Shown here: in pieces, positions 20,575 to 31,471 of the stretch
Numbering within the stretch: the stretch's first letter is position 1
How the letters are laid out: each line of letters starts with the position of its first letter
Source of the DNA: Kalaharituber pfeilii
Lineage: Eukaryota > Ascomycota > Pezizomycetes > Pezizales > Pezizaceae
Direction: 5' to 3'
Assembly (NCBI GenBank): GCA_015179045.1
Contig: WHUZ01000079.1
Span: 1 to 64,000, forward strand
DNA length: 64,000 bases
The notes under the pieces: model-generated
Seen by the model: only the letters and a program-made list of their open reading frames with translations
Told to the model about the DNA's origin: nothing
Database searches by the model: none
Program-made: the position numbers and the translations under genes

Positions 20575-20741
20575 CATTACTCGCTTGCCGCCCTAAGGGC
20601 TATGGCGAGGTTATGTTAAGTACAGATTCCCAAGTTACAATACCTGTAGTGAGGAAGTTAGACAGGCGGGGCAAGGCTAGAAGAGCAGACCTGAGGTGGT
20701 GTTTGGAAATCTCGAGGAGAAAGAGAGCAGGAAGGAATGTG
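20345..20741. repeat. Tandem duplication of a 198-bp unit including the LINE tail
   Basis: The unit starting in poly(T), through the LINE tail and flank to GGAAGGAATGTG, is present twice in tandem (20345-20542 and 20543-20741) with a single substitution seen (GGCGGAGC/GGCGGGGC). A third poly(T) follows but belongs to a separate element with a different tail. Confidence 0.8.
20347..20425 (-). mobile_element. 79-bp LINE tail insertion
   Basis: Poly(T), ATATCATTACTCGC, the hairpin and about 20 nt of 3' UTR, bounded by GATTCCCAAGTT (20335-20346, 20426-20437). Confidence 0.85.
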
Positions 20742-21385
20742 TTTTTTTTTTTGTTTTTTTTTTATATCATTACTCGCATACCGCCCTAGGGCCTATGGCG
20801 AGGTATAAATTAAAGAAAGAAAAATAATGGCTAAGTACAAGTGGTGCCAGCGATGCTCATACACGGTGTGGGTTGAAGTGAAAAGAATAGCCTCCGAGCC
20901 AAGTACCGAGACCTTTCTATTTCCTTCCTCTGTCCGGCTCGTACAGGCTCGTCCGCAACCACCTTCCTACACATACTCAACGAGTGCGAAGTCTGGAAGA
21001 GGCGATGGGGGGGAGGGGAAGCGGACCTGAAGGCGCCGCCCAAGATGAAGGAGGGGGAGGGAGACAAACTGAGGGAGATCTTGGAGTGGGCAGGACGACA
21101 GTGATGATGGGAGGAGACTTCCGAATTTTATCTGTGACTTTACTTTTCCGTTTACTTTCCTTTTCCTTACACTACATACATTCTGTATTTAACCAGACCT
21201 CGCCATAGCCCCAGGGGCGGCACGCGAGTAATGAAATAAAAAAAATAAAAAAAATTAAAAAAAACCACCTTCCTCCCAGTTTAACTTTCCCGTTGTCCTT
21301 CCGTGTCTCCAAGTATACTACCGCCGAGCTTGTCTTCTTGTCTTCCTCCAATAAAATTGACTTCTTCCGCAACCATCTAATTCCT
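20742..21385 (-). mobile_element. Gag-only retroposon, 5'-truncated, carrying a nested LINE
   Basis: TSD GGAAGGAATGTG (20730-20741, 21386-21397). The ORF1 C-terminus is split by the plus-strand LINE at 20969-21262: GIRWLRKKSILLEEDK, SSAVVYLETRKD and KLGGRW on one side, RWLRTSLYEPDRGRK and stop on the other. Confidence 0.85.
20969..21262 (+). mobile_element. 5'-truncated RT-LINE nested in gag-only element
   Basis: TSD AACCACCTTCCT (20957-20968, 21263-21274). Codes for THILNECEVWKRRWGGGEAD, the knuckle end, and LREILEWAGRQ before the stop, then 3' UTR, hairpin near 21209-21235 and an A-rich tail. Confidence 0.85.
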
Positions 21386-21639
21386 GGAAGGAATGTGAGG
21401 CTTATGTAGGTAAAAGTACACATAAGCATTGAAGGGATAAGAAGGTGGATGAGGAGGCAAAGAAAGCGACCAGAGGGAGAAGGGACAGGTCAGCAGTCAT
21501 GGAGGGAGGGTTGAAACGGAAATAGAGGCAGCTGAGGTGGTGTACCCTGAGGGATGGGAAAGGTGGGAGGACGTGAAGTAAGGGAAGTGGGTAGAAAGGC
21601 AAGAAAATGGTGAAGAGGTAAATATCCTTGAGTTGTAAT

Positions 21640-21732
21640 GAATACTAACATTCAGTGCATCATAATCTTTCATTGTCAGTCATCGCATCATTACCATGCG
21701 TCATTGTGGATACCATGTCTGGGTGCCCTGAC
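21640..21732 (+). repeat. LTR-like 3' end fragment
   Basis: ATCATTACCATGCGTCAT and the end GGGTGCCCTGACA match the end of the 5566-5797 repeat. The rest of the LTR is missing. Confidence 0.35.
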
Positions 21733-21826
21733 ACTATACTTACTTTGTACTATCTTTATTCTTTTACTATAATACAGCCTAGCCCTATACTATTAGTAGC
21801 ATCCTAATAAGCTATAATCCAACAAT

Positions 21827-21881
21827 TTTTTTTTTTTTTTTTTAAAAAAAAAATATCATTAATCCTGTGGGCTATAGCGAT
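21827..21881 (-). mobile_element. 55-bp LINE tail insertion with partly deleted hairpin
   Basis: TSD ATCCAACAAT (21817-21826, 21882-21891). Contents: T-run, A-run, ATATCATTAATC, then CTGTGGGCTATAGCGAT. The right arm of the hairpin is largely missing. Confidence 0.75.
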
Positions 21882-21891
21882 ATCCAACAAT

Positions 21892-23544
21892 ATGTTACTT
21901 CTACTCACTTTTAATTACTGAATTGTTTTCTAGCGGTTTCTTGTAATCTATACAGTTTTCTGCTTCCTCTTTTTGCATTACGGCTTGCAGCCATCTAAGG
22001 TAAAGTAAGGAAACTGACAACTTGGAAACTGACAACTTGCACATATAGCCAATTTAGGTAAGCAGTTATTGGCGGCGCCAGAAAGGCTAAGGCTTGGGGT
22101 TGAACTTTAGCCTCATTATGAAACCTCGCATATCAACTTAACTACAGCTATGCCTGGTCTAAGCGAAAATGCCACAAACAGCACTACTGATCATGAAACC
22201 AATGTTATGATGAAACCAATGGAAGATTGAAAGCAATGGACATTGGGATTTCATTCAAAGGTACCGAACTCTTGATTCTTAAGGTCCTTGGCAGGCCACT
22301 TACCTGCCTCTGAATAGCTTGTTTTTTTTCCTATCCAGGCAACTGGCTACATAAGTTCCACTTCATCTATACAATATACTCTCGATATAAGAATATCATC
22401 GGGCAGTAGGTAACTATTCTTGTACCGAATACATCCTTATATCAAGTTAAGGGAAGATTCAGCAATATAATATACATGACGGCGCTATATTGACACCAAA
22501 TCACTACATGAATTCGCCTATGCCACACACTAGTTTCTACTCGATCTTTTTTTTTTTTTTTTAAATCATTACTCGCGTTTCTACTCGATCGCTGGTGACC
22601 TTTTGCTGTTATGAAAAAGGCAATACGTATCTGTTCTTCCAACTGGCAGCAAACATGTTTGGTATCTTACATTGCCAGTCTGAGAGCCTCATTTTTTCGC
22701 CTTTTTCGGTAAGTTGTACTTCCACTATCTTCATCCAAACCAGATAAATTGTGCTCACATACACACTATACGGAAATGATGCTGAGAAGTGGAGTATTTC
22801 TTATTCATATGCTGTCCAATTATGTTGTATTAACGTCGGGTAAGATCATCCTTCTATGTTCCGTGCATGTGAGTGGGCAGGCGATGCATGCCACTTCACT
22901 AGTTAGTTGACAGTCTTATATTATTCGTGTTTTGAATGTTTCAGGATTCACTGCAGATACAGTAATACAAGTCCATATAGCAGCGCCAAGAAGCTGAAAT
23001 GGATTTTGCTTTTGCTCACAAGACCCTGCTGGGTCCCTCCTAATATTTTCGAGCCACTGTGCAGGGTAGTTTAATTAGAACAACATCCGTTAAGGAGGGC
23101 TCTTCATCCGAATACTCGCACGCAGATCAGTTATGGACACACCTGCGAGAGTTAGGGCAAGCAAGACCAAAAAGAAATGTTAGCTTCTGTCTGCGAATCC
23201 TGGCGACATGAGATTATCTTTCCAATCCTAATCTGCAAGCGCCACTAGCTCGGCTTGCTCGTTATGCTAGTGTGGATTACCCCTCGAAGAGGGCGAATCT
23301 GCTGCTAGCTGGTTAGGGCATCCCCTCAATGGGATTTCGTTGAGTATGTGAGTCTCAGTCCATGGTTTCAGCCAATCAAAAGCCGTGTTCTGAATTTAGG
23401 GAACACACTGCCCCACCTGCAGCTGTAGGGGAGGCTGCAGCAACCATGTCAATGAGCTTCTTCAATTCGTGCATGCACGACATCACCGAAAGGGCTACAG
23501 AATCGCCGCACACTTTTGTGACGGCAGGAAATATTTAGAGCGTA
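21892..23544. other. No recognised gene; one micro-insertion
   Basis: AT-leaning sequence without ORFs of interest, apart from the 30-bp insertion at 22547-22576. Confidence 0.4.
22547..22576 (-). mobile_element. 30-bp micro-insertion of a LINE 3' end
   Basis: T-run plus AAATCATTACTCGC only, between two copies of GTTTCTACTCGATC (22533-22546, 22577-22590). Just the last 14 nt of the element upstream of poly(A) were copied. Confidence 0.85.
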
Positions 23545-26213
23545 GCGGTGACTAAGTAGTGTGCAACTCGCTTAAGGCTGCCGTGAATATATGGACATAT
23601 TCTCAATGAGCTAAAATTAAACTTGGTAGATTTTGCTTCTTTTGATTTAAGATCATTTACGCCATAGTCTGGTCATAAATTGAAGTTGTAGAATTTCTTT
23701 GCCGCATAATACTTCCACCTCCGGGCAATGAATCCAACAGGCCAGGCCAGGCCAGGCCAACAGAAGGCTTGGACTGGCCTGGACCGTGAAATTCTGGGCC
23801 TGATCTGGCCCGTGACGGGGGCATGAAACAATCAGGCCAACCAGGCCGGTCCAGACCATTCAGGCCAGCCCAGGCCATTCAGGCAGGTTTAAGCCAATAA
23901 ACGAATCTCTCCACAGCTATCCAGGTGAATTAAGGCCAGCGTTTACCAGATTGTTTGAGTATTTAAATGGGTACAATCTCCCATATATCTAGAATTTTAA
24001 ACAGCAGCGGTTTACGACTTTAGTCAAGTATGTATCACACTTAATATTCAAGTATATATACGAACAAATATTTTAGAAATGACGGACCTTCCAGACAATA
24101 CAACAGACGGGACTCAATTCTTTGATGATGATACCTAATGGGCGACTGTCAATTACTGATAGTGGAAATATCCAGGACTATTAAAATCTGATTCACCTGG
24201 GTTACATTCTAAAATCGCCTGGACCGGCCTGATTGGCCTGGACCGGTCCAGGCGGTTTCAGTCCAATGCAGATCACGGATTCATTGCCTCCGAGCAATAT
24301 ATATTAGGCGCCATATTTATCTCCTCAAATTTACCGCCTCCAGGCACCAGGATTTTTATATTACACTGGTTCTATCACAAAGAACATTGATCCGATTATA
24401 TTTTGAAGAAGACTTTTGGTTCTTACTATCTTTTACCCAGATCCCTTGGCGCAACTGTTACTTCCGATTACTATATCCTTGTACCTTTGGTGTCTGCAAT
24501 TCAATCTCCGCCTTCATCTATCTTTCACTTTCGAGATATATCTCCCGGAATACTCGCAATGTCAGGGGCTGAACACACAAGTTGTTCTTACAATTTTTCC
24601 TCGCCTGAGGAAATATTACAACTTATTCAGCATAAGGATGTTTCTTCGAATCTATCAATGTTTGTTGAACAGTGCCCCAATGTATGCAACATTGCAGCAG
24701 GAACTGGCAACCCTGATCTTGCTGGCATAGGAGTGAGTGGTTGCGTGCCCCGTTCTAACTGTTCTCTTCCATACTAACTGCTATTGCTTTATGGTTTATT
24801 AGCTCTATATCAGTTACGCAATTCAGTTGGCAATAATGGGGCTGTCTGGTCTCTTTTGTCTGGCAGCTCCACTTACAAGACGACAACTATCAGAGACTAC
24901 ACGTGAACACATTTTACCCACAATATATACCCTTCAAAGACTTTTTGCCGAGACCACCTCATACATAGCAGTGACCATTGTCCTGTCCTCCTTCATTCGA
25001 TTATTGCAAAAGCCTACCATCTACGAACTCTTATTGATACCTAATTTGATTGATTTGCAATTGTACCTCTCAACTCTCCATCTTGCCTTCAGCTCCGGTG
25101 ACCTCATGTCAATTCCCAATATTGATGCAGGCACAGGTGCAGATATGAAGACAAAGTGGGATTGGCTTCCTTATCATATCTCATATCTAGCTCTATCTTT
25201 CGGCCTTAAAGTTGCCAGTGCTTATATATATTTCTCTTGGACTGGGTACCACGTTGCTAATGACGACGTCATGAAGGGATATGAAGGGCTATATCGTATC
25301 ATGGTTCTCTGTTACGAACTTTCCATGAGACATACCGATCGCACCTACAATCGCATATCTCAAATAATACCTGCATCGAGAGAACGGGGAACAGCTGTGG
25401 GTTCATTTTTTATTCCACCGCTTGTCATTTTGTACCTCCATTCTTCAAAAAAAACCTCCTCTGGCAGAAGGATAGTAAGATGGTTCAACGCTAACGCTCC
25501 GGCCGGTGGTTGTTGGATGAATGTCTGGGATACTATATCCATATTGAGGAGTAACAAGATCTTGGTTCGGGCCTTGATTATCGCAAGCTTCCACTGCTTA
25601 ATATATATTTATGATTATACGGGGGCTGGATTATTGTTAGCATCTGCTTTGTTAAGTTTACTGCTAACACGTCAGTACTTCATTACCATTTCAACAAAGT
25701 TGCGCCAAAAATATGACTACAGCGCCGTAAGAGTGATACACTGTCTTTTTATGAGCGACAACTTAGTGCAGCACATCCAAGGTCATAAAAACACAATTTG
25801 TCGACTAATCTCGTCCACACTCTGGATATGGCCTGTGTGGGATACGCTATCCTCTTTCGGAGTCCTAACCAAGCTCCGCAAAACGTTGAACGAAGCTTTA
25901 CAGTCCAATGACACACAGAATGAATGGGGAGTAGGGCAAATAGCAGCGTTAATGGCATGGCTACCAATAGTTCAAGAACTGATTACAATCATTTGGGAAG
26001 CAGTTAAATGTATGTACACATATACGTAGATGATTTGATTCTTTGCAGGTCGCGGCATAGTGAAATACTATTTACTAAGTGTGCATTAGACTGGTACAGG
26101 CCGTCACATTGCCCAGAGGCTGAGGTGATCGACCTTATTGGGAATTCAACTCATAATTTGACGGGTTTAGGTTTGTTATCACCTGACTTAGGGCATGCAA
26201 TGTTCCTAAGCTA
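23545..26213 (+). repeat. Segmental duplication, copy 2 (uninterrupted)
   Basis: Direct copy of the 12979-17307 segment without the retroposon insertions. It carries the GGCCTGG tract (23735-23890), the gene 5' flank and the intact multi-TM gene. Confidence 0.85.
24559..26029 (+). CDS. Multi-pass membrane protein, NPDLAGIG family, 466 aa
   Basis: Two exons: 24559-24732 and 24803-26029. The intron has GTGAGT, ACTAAC and TTAG, and joins in phase at LAGIG/LYISYAIQLAIMG. Exon 1 encodes the extracellular-looking N-terminus, with Cys residues and CNIAAGTGNPDLAGIG, the hallmark of an uncharacterised fungal integral membrane protein family. About six or seven hydrophobic segments follow, for example AIQLAIMGLSGLFCLAAP, SYIAVTIVLSSFIRLL, YLALSFGLKVASAYIYF and LIIASFHCLIYIYDYTGA. 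The molecular role is unknown. An alternative short last intron (GTATGT..TTGCAG near 26010-26048) would change only the C-terminal residues. The paralogue at 15397 is dead, so this is the working copy if either is. Confidence 0.75.
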
Positions 26214-26981
26214 AGCACAAGGAATTCCCCCCAATTTCTAGGCCAAAATATGTCAGCGTTGAACAGCCTGGATGACGATACAAGCGACACCGGAGCTACT
26301 TTGGTTGCGGTCTCAACAGGCACAGAGAATTCCTCTCAGGATGTACCTCCGACGTGGAGTCGGCTCAGAACCTGGTAGCTAGAAGGTAAGTTTTTAGCCT
26401 TTGAAGTTTTAGTTTTATAAATCATTTACTGATGCGCCGCCGCGCTAGGGGTGTTTCGCTATAGCCCATAGGGGCGGCACGCGAACAATGATATTTAAAA
26501 AAAAAAGAAAAGAAAAAGGAAGTAATAAGGAAATCCAAATAATTATTCGCCGTTGTATCCCCTTTGCCTACCTACCCACTTCAGGAGCTCCACCTGCAAC
26601 GCGTCCCGCTCCCCCTCTTCCCCCTTCATTGGGTCCTTCAGTGCCTGTAGCCCGCCGGCTGCTGTGGGATAATGAGAAAAATCGCCGGCGGGAGCTTGGT
26701 CATTTCTTGGCTTACGGCCAAGGTCTGGCTTAGTCATACGCCGGTGATATATAGGCGTAGGTGTGGATGTAGTAGGAGATGTCTAGGCAGCGGTTTTTCT
26801 CTTCTTTCTGTGCTATCACCTGCTATGCATTGCTTATATTACATGCTATGAATTGATCGTTTTGCCTACCTTATTGCTCAGCCCACCAAGTCTAGACCCG
26901 GTCCTTTCGTGCATGCAGACGCGGTATCATTGTATACACTCTGCCTGTTCACACTGCTTGGTCTCCATACCATACGGCCGT
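26214..26981. other. Head-to-head LINE tails and unassigned sequence
   Basis: At 26416-26505 two divergent copies of the 3' hairpin region meet head to head around CGCTATAG: minus-strand ATCATTTACTGATGCGCCGC and plus-strand GGGGCGGCACGCG with an A-rich tail. The rest (26530-26980) has no recognisable gene. Confidence 0.45.
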
Positions 26982-26997
26982 GGCCTTTATCCAATTT

Positions 26998-27050
26998 TTT
27001 TTTTTTTTTTTATTTCACGTGACCCCGCTTGTAGCTGTTCGCCATGGCAG
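26998..27050 (-). mobile_element. Hairpin-only insertion, second tail family, 53 bp
   Basis: TSD GGCCTTTATCCAATTT (26982-26997, 27051-27066). Contents: poly(T), ATTTCACGTGACCCCGCTTG, TAGCTGTTCGCCATGGCAG. It is the third hairpin-only copy of this family with nearly the same 5' end. Confidence 0.85.
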
Positions 27051-27113
27051 GGCCTTTATCCAATTTGACTAGAGAAAGGTTACCTGATGAACAAGAAGGA
27101 AATTTTGCTCCAC

Positions 27114-27881
27114 GTCCAGTACCAGACAGAGGTGGTACGAAGGGCCAAAGAACACAACCGGCTTAACCTGGCTTACAATCCACTACAGTGACTGGGAATA
27201 CTGACAGGAACTCTAGCGGGAATACTAGGCGGGAAAGCCCTGAACGCAGGGAGGTTCAAAATTGGAAAAGCGGGATCACCGGAGTGTGGCTGGTGCGGGG
27301 AAGAAGAAGAGACGAGGGATCACATATGGGGAAGGTGCAGGGTATGGAAGCGAAGATGGCCGGAGGGGGTGGAAGGGACAAAGAGACCAAGAGAGAAAAC
27401 AGGGGAGGACAAGCTGGCGAACATGCTCATCTGGGCGAGCACATGAAACCAGAACCCCAAAATCTTTCCTTCCTATGTATTTATTTTCTTTGCTATCACC
27501 GTCGGTATCAGTTAGGTCAGAGAAAGAGGCCTTCTTTAATTCTCATATGTAAATAACCTCGCCATAGCCCTCGGGGCGGTGTAAGATAGACAGATAGTAT
27601 CAACTACTGCCTTGCGATGGACCGGAGCGGTGAGAACTGGCGGAACGAACGTACGACTAAATGCGAGTGCGAGTGCGAAAGCGTGAGAGCGAAAAAGAAG
27701 AGAAGAGAAGGTTGTTGATTGTATGTGCTAGAGTACAGGAAATCTATATATGTGATATCGCCTCACGTGCTGCCCTTATCTCCACGTGCTAGCTTATCCA
27801 TGCCAAGCTTGCATTAACCCATCCCGTCGTCGTCACCACAGCGGCAAGCGAGCAGTGATATCAAAAAAAAAAAAAAAAAAG
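27114..27881 (+). mobile_element. 5'-truncated RT-LINE interrupted by a solo LTR
   Basis: Codes for NRLNLAYNPLQ, GKALNAGRFKIGKAGSPECGW and the knuckle CGWCGEEEETRDHIWGRC, ending about 27450. The 3' hairpin is split by an LTR: CTCGCCATAGCCCTCGGGGCGG before and GCGGCAAGCGAG after, followed by poly(A). The probable TSD is AGGAAATTTT / AGGAATTTT (about 27100 and 27880). Confidence 0.75.
27580..27840 (+). mobile_element. Solo LTR, 261 bp
   Basis: Starts TGTAAGATAGACAG and ends GTCGTCACCACA (TG..CA), with a 4-bp TSD GCGG (27576-27579, 27841-27844). It lies in the right arm of a LINE 3' hairpin. No internal region or second LTR is present, as expected after LTR-LTR recombination. Confidence 0.8.
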
Positions 27882-28181
27882 GAATTTTTTTTTTTTTGCG
27901 GGGGGAGGGTGGCTTCATCCAATAATAACAGATACCTGGTTATAGAGGATCCAATATGAGATATTCCACTAGTCTTCCACTATCTCTATCTATCTGCCCC
28001 TTATCCTCCGCTTGTAGTCCGACCTCTGTGACCATGTGTTCCTGATTATGGGAGAGATTCCAATGCTCGGTGCTATATCCACTTCTTCCCTTATGCCCCT
28101 CCACCCACATAACCAGGGAGGCTTACAGGCACGCTGGGAGGACTGCCGAGAGCGAAGGAGCTTAGTTCGTGCGGGGCACTA

Positions 28182-29900
28182 CTGTGTTCTACCGGGATAT
28201 TGCGCACAACCGGGATATTGCGCACTTTCGGAACATGCGAATTTTTGCAGTAGTGGCTGCAATTCATGTGCGAGTATTATGAAACTTTAGGATGATGTTT
28301 TTAACATATCCTGAAATATATTCTGTGCCTCAGATTGCATCTATCGGAGGACAGCATAGTGTACTATACTGAGATATACCTAATTAGGCAATAGGGCACT
28401 TCTGTTTATAAAATTAGACACAGACCAACTAGAGTGTTGATATGCTTAATTACATATCAGCATATGCTCATGATTATATATACCAAGTTTGGTACTGATA
28501 TGAGTATTGTAGCAGAAGTACTAACTGAAAATATTTAGAAATAGTAGTAATTCGGTAGTTATAGAAGTAGGCAGGCTAATAGGAGATACAATAGACTTAA
28601 ATATAAGTAAAAAGAGTTCTTACAGCTAAAGTATATGGTAAAGATTTGTTTTTAACAGTCCTAGAACTCTATATAGTAATTGAAGTTGTAAGGAATAGTA
28701 TACTATAATTCATATTTTATAAGATATATTATAGTATAAAGTGAATATACTTAGTATATAAGAATATATAATAGATTAAATTACTTATACCTCCTATACT
28801 TTTATTTTTCAAGCCATATACAGATACTAGTTCTTATATCTTTTGAAGATATTTATAATATCTTTATTTTATTCTATATTTTAAGAATTTTTTTACTTTT
28901 TCTTATTTTTAGAAAGTTTTAATATTCTTTATATATTATAAATAAATATATAATATATATAAGTATATTGTAGGCTCTTATATATCTTATATAATAAAAT
29001 ATATACTATATTATATCTAATATAATATAAAATCTAATAAAATATAGTAGTATAGTATTCTCTATACTCTAAATTATAATATAGGGTCTTATAAGTACTA
29101 AAAATAAATTTTTGCTATATATTTTAAGTATAAGAATAGTTTTTACTTATCTTTAAGTCTATTCTACTTCTATTAAACTTATTTACTTTTATTACTCTTA
29201 AACTACTACTCTTTTTAAATATTTTTAGCTACTACTTCTTTTATAAAACTTATATTAGTACCAAACTTATTATCTATAATTTTAGATATATTATAATTAA
29301 TTTACTTTATTATAATATCTTTTATACTTACTATATTAAACTATATACTATATTATATCTTACTAAATATAGATACTAGTATCTTATTCTATGTACTTCC
29401 AATCATTATATAGGGAGCTAGGACTGCCAAAAATAAATCTTTCCCATATGCTTTAGCTGTAAGAACTCTCTCCACTCATATTTAAGCCTATTGTATCTTC
29501 TATTAGCCTACCTGCTTCTATTACTACTAAATTGCTACTATTGTTGAATATTTTTAGTTAGCACTTCTGCTACAATACTCATATCCGTACCAAACTTGGT
29601 ATATATTATTATGGGCATATGCTGATGTGTAATTAAGTATATCAACACTCTAGTTAGTCTGTGTCTAATTTTATAAACAGAAGTGCCCTATTGCCTAATT
29701 AGGTATATCTCAGTATAGTACACTATGCTGTCCTCCGATAGATGCAATCTGAGGCACAGAATATATTTCAGGATATGTTAAAAACATCATCCTAAAGTTT
29801 CATAATACTCGCACATGAATTGCAGCCACTACTGCAAAAATTCGCATGTTCCGAAAGTGCGCAATATCCCGGTTGTGCGCAATATCCCGGTAGAACACAG
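28182..29900. mobile_element. TA-flanked palindromic DNA element with AT-rich core, 1.72 kb
   Basis: The outer about 400 bp on each side are inverted copies (28182-28590 and 29510-29900), starting CTGTGTTCTACCGGGATATT and ending with its inverse. They are flanked by TA at 28180-28181 and 29901-29902. The terminal motif ACCGGGATATTGCGCAC is present twice in tandem in each arm. The core is extremely AT-rich and contains degenerate repeats of arm sequence (29090-29300 resembles 29400-29610 with C-to-T-like changes), consistent with repeat-induced point mutation. No ORF. TA target and duplicated terminal motifs suggest a non-autonomous Tc1/mariner/pogo-type element. Confidence 0.8.
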
Positions 29901-29902
29901 TA

Positions 29903-30100
29903 TAGGTAATACGGACGGTCCGGAATGCCGGTGGTGCTGAATGGAAGAGGAAGACAGCGCTACACATCTGGAGCAGGTGCGAGGTGTGGAGAAGAACGTG
30001 GCCGGGAGGGTTGGAGGCGAATTGGTATTTTGCTTTTCTTTATTACTTTGTCGCTCTTGTCATAGCCCGTAAGGTGGTATACGGGTAATGATATATGTTT
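29903..30100 (+). mobile_element. Degenerate LINE 3' end
   Basis: GGAATGCCGGTGGTGCTGA, GAGGAAGACAGCGC and GAGGTGTGGAGAAGA match the knuckle-coding end of the LINEs with frameshifts. The tail GTCATAGCCC, GTAAGGTGG, TATACGGGTAATG is a decayed hairpin. No poly(A). Confidence 0.55.
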
Positions 30101-30380
30101 TTATGCATGTAGAAAAGCAACTTAAATTATGGGGCCATATGATCTCGCTGATATGCGGATGAACCGGCGCAAAAGGATAATGGAAATAGAGAAGCGGACA
30201 GGGCAGCGAAGAATTGGCGGCCGTTCTCCCATATCAGCGAGCACATGATCACTGAGTTCGGATTACGGCCGGAGGAGGCCAGGGAGAAGGGCACGCTAGA
30301 TCTAGTGCTATAATCTAGGCCGCTCCAGAGGCTGGGGAGCCATTTATTGTTTCTTTGGTCATAACCCCCCCCGTATACAC

Positions 30381-30756
30381 TAGTGAGCGGCACGAGCTAG
30401 CTCGAGCCGAGCTGGAGGGTGAGCTCGAGCCAGCTCGTGAGTAAGTGAGCTCGGCTCGAGCTGGCTCGAGCTGGCGTGGCATGAGCTCGAGCCTGGATTG
30501 ATTATATACATAATATTGACAAACTAAACTAAACTAAGCTAAATTTTCATCTTTCTCACTACTATCAGCTAAATTGTGCATTTCGAAGTTGTTGGTAGGT
30601 CAGAATGAGCTCCAAGTCTCTAATTTTTACTATATTAGGTATTTACAGTTTATGAAACCTTGCACTGGCTAAGCATTTTAGCGAGCTGTCAAGAAAAACA
30701 CAAGCATGATCTTGGCTCGTTTGAGCTCGAGCTGGCTCGGCTCGTGCCGCTCACTA
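30381..30756. mobile_element. hAT-like MITE, 376 bp
   Basis: Terminal inverted repeats begin TAGTGAGCGGCACGAGC and end GCTCGTGCCGCTCACTA, with a perfect 8-bp TSD GTATACAC (30373-30380, 30757-30764). The 8-bp TSD and TAGTG start fit the hAT superfamily. GAGCTCGAG-type motifs repeat in subterminal regions. No transposase. Confidence 0.85.
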
Positions 30757-30773
30757 GTATACACGCCACCAGG

Positions 30774-31471
30774 CTCCAGAAAGCAGGAAAAACTGGCAAG
30801 GCAAGGACCGCAGACCTAGCGCGGGTGATAGAGCTGATTGCAGAGAGGCGGCAAAGGCTAAGGGAGGCGGATGCAGTGAAGCTCGCATGGGTCAAGCCCC
30901 ACGTGGGGATAGAAGGCAATGAGAAGGCAGATGAGTTGGCCAAAGAGGGGGCCAAGTGCATGAGGTATGATGGGCAGGCCACTGAGGCTGGGCTGCGTCA
31001 AGAGTTAGTTCGAAAAAGAAAAGAGGAGAGGGGAGCGTGCAGGATTTGGGAAGGGAAAGTTCGTGAAGTGGTGCAGAAGGGCCCTCACCAACTACACCTG
31101 GCTGCGAACTGGGAAAGGCGGGAGCCATGTGGAGGAGGATGGTTAGTAGCGAGGAGGGTACAATGTACATGTGGTGCGGCATGGAGTGCTGAGCATGTGG
31201 TGTTCAGATGCACCGAACTGGAACGACCCCAGAGGAAGGACAAAGATGGGTGCGCATGTCTCCTGGGAGGACACTAGAGGCGAAAGGGTAGAAGCAAGAA
31301 GGCGACCCGGTCGAGTACTGGTTTGCCTGCCTCGATCTGCGGTAGCCGGGGACGGAGAGCACTGGGTGCTCAAGGTGTGCATTGTAGATTTCGTTAGTTA
31401 GGTGTTCCAAACCTGGCCTGAGTATATGGGGTTCCTGCCATAGGCTGATAGCCTGTATGCGGGGTTACGTG

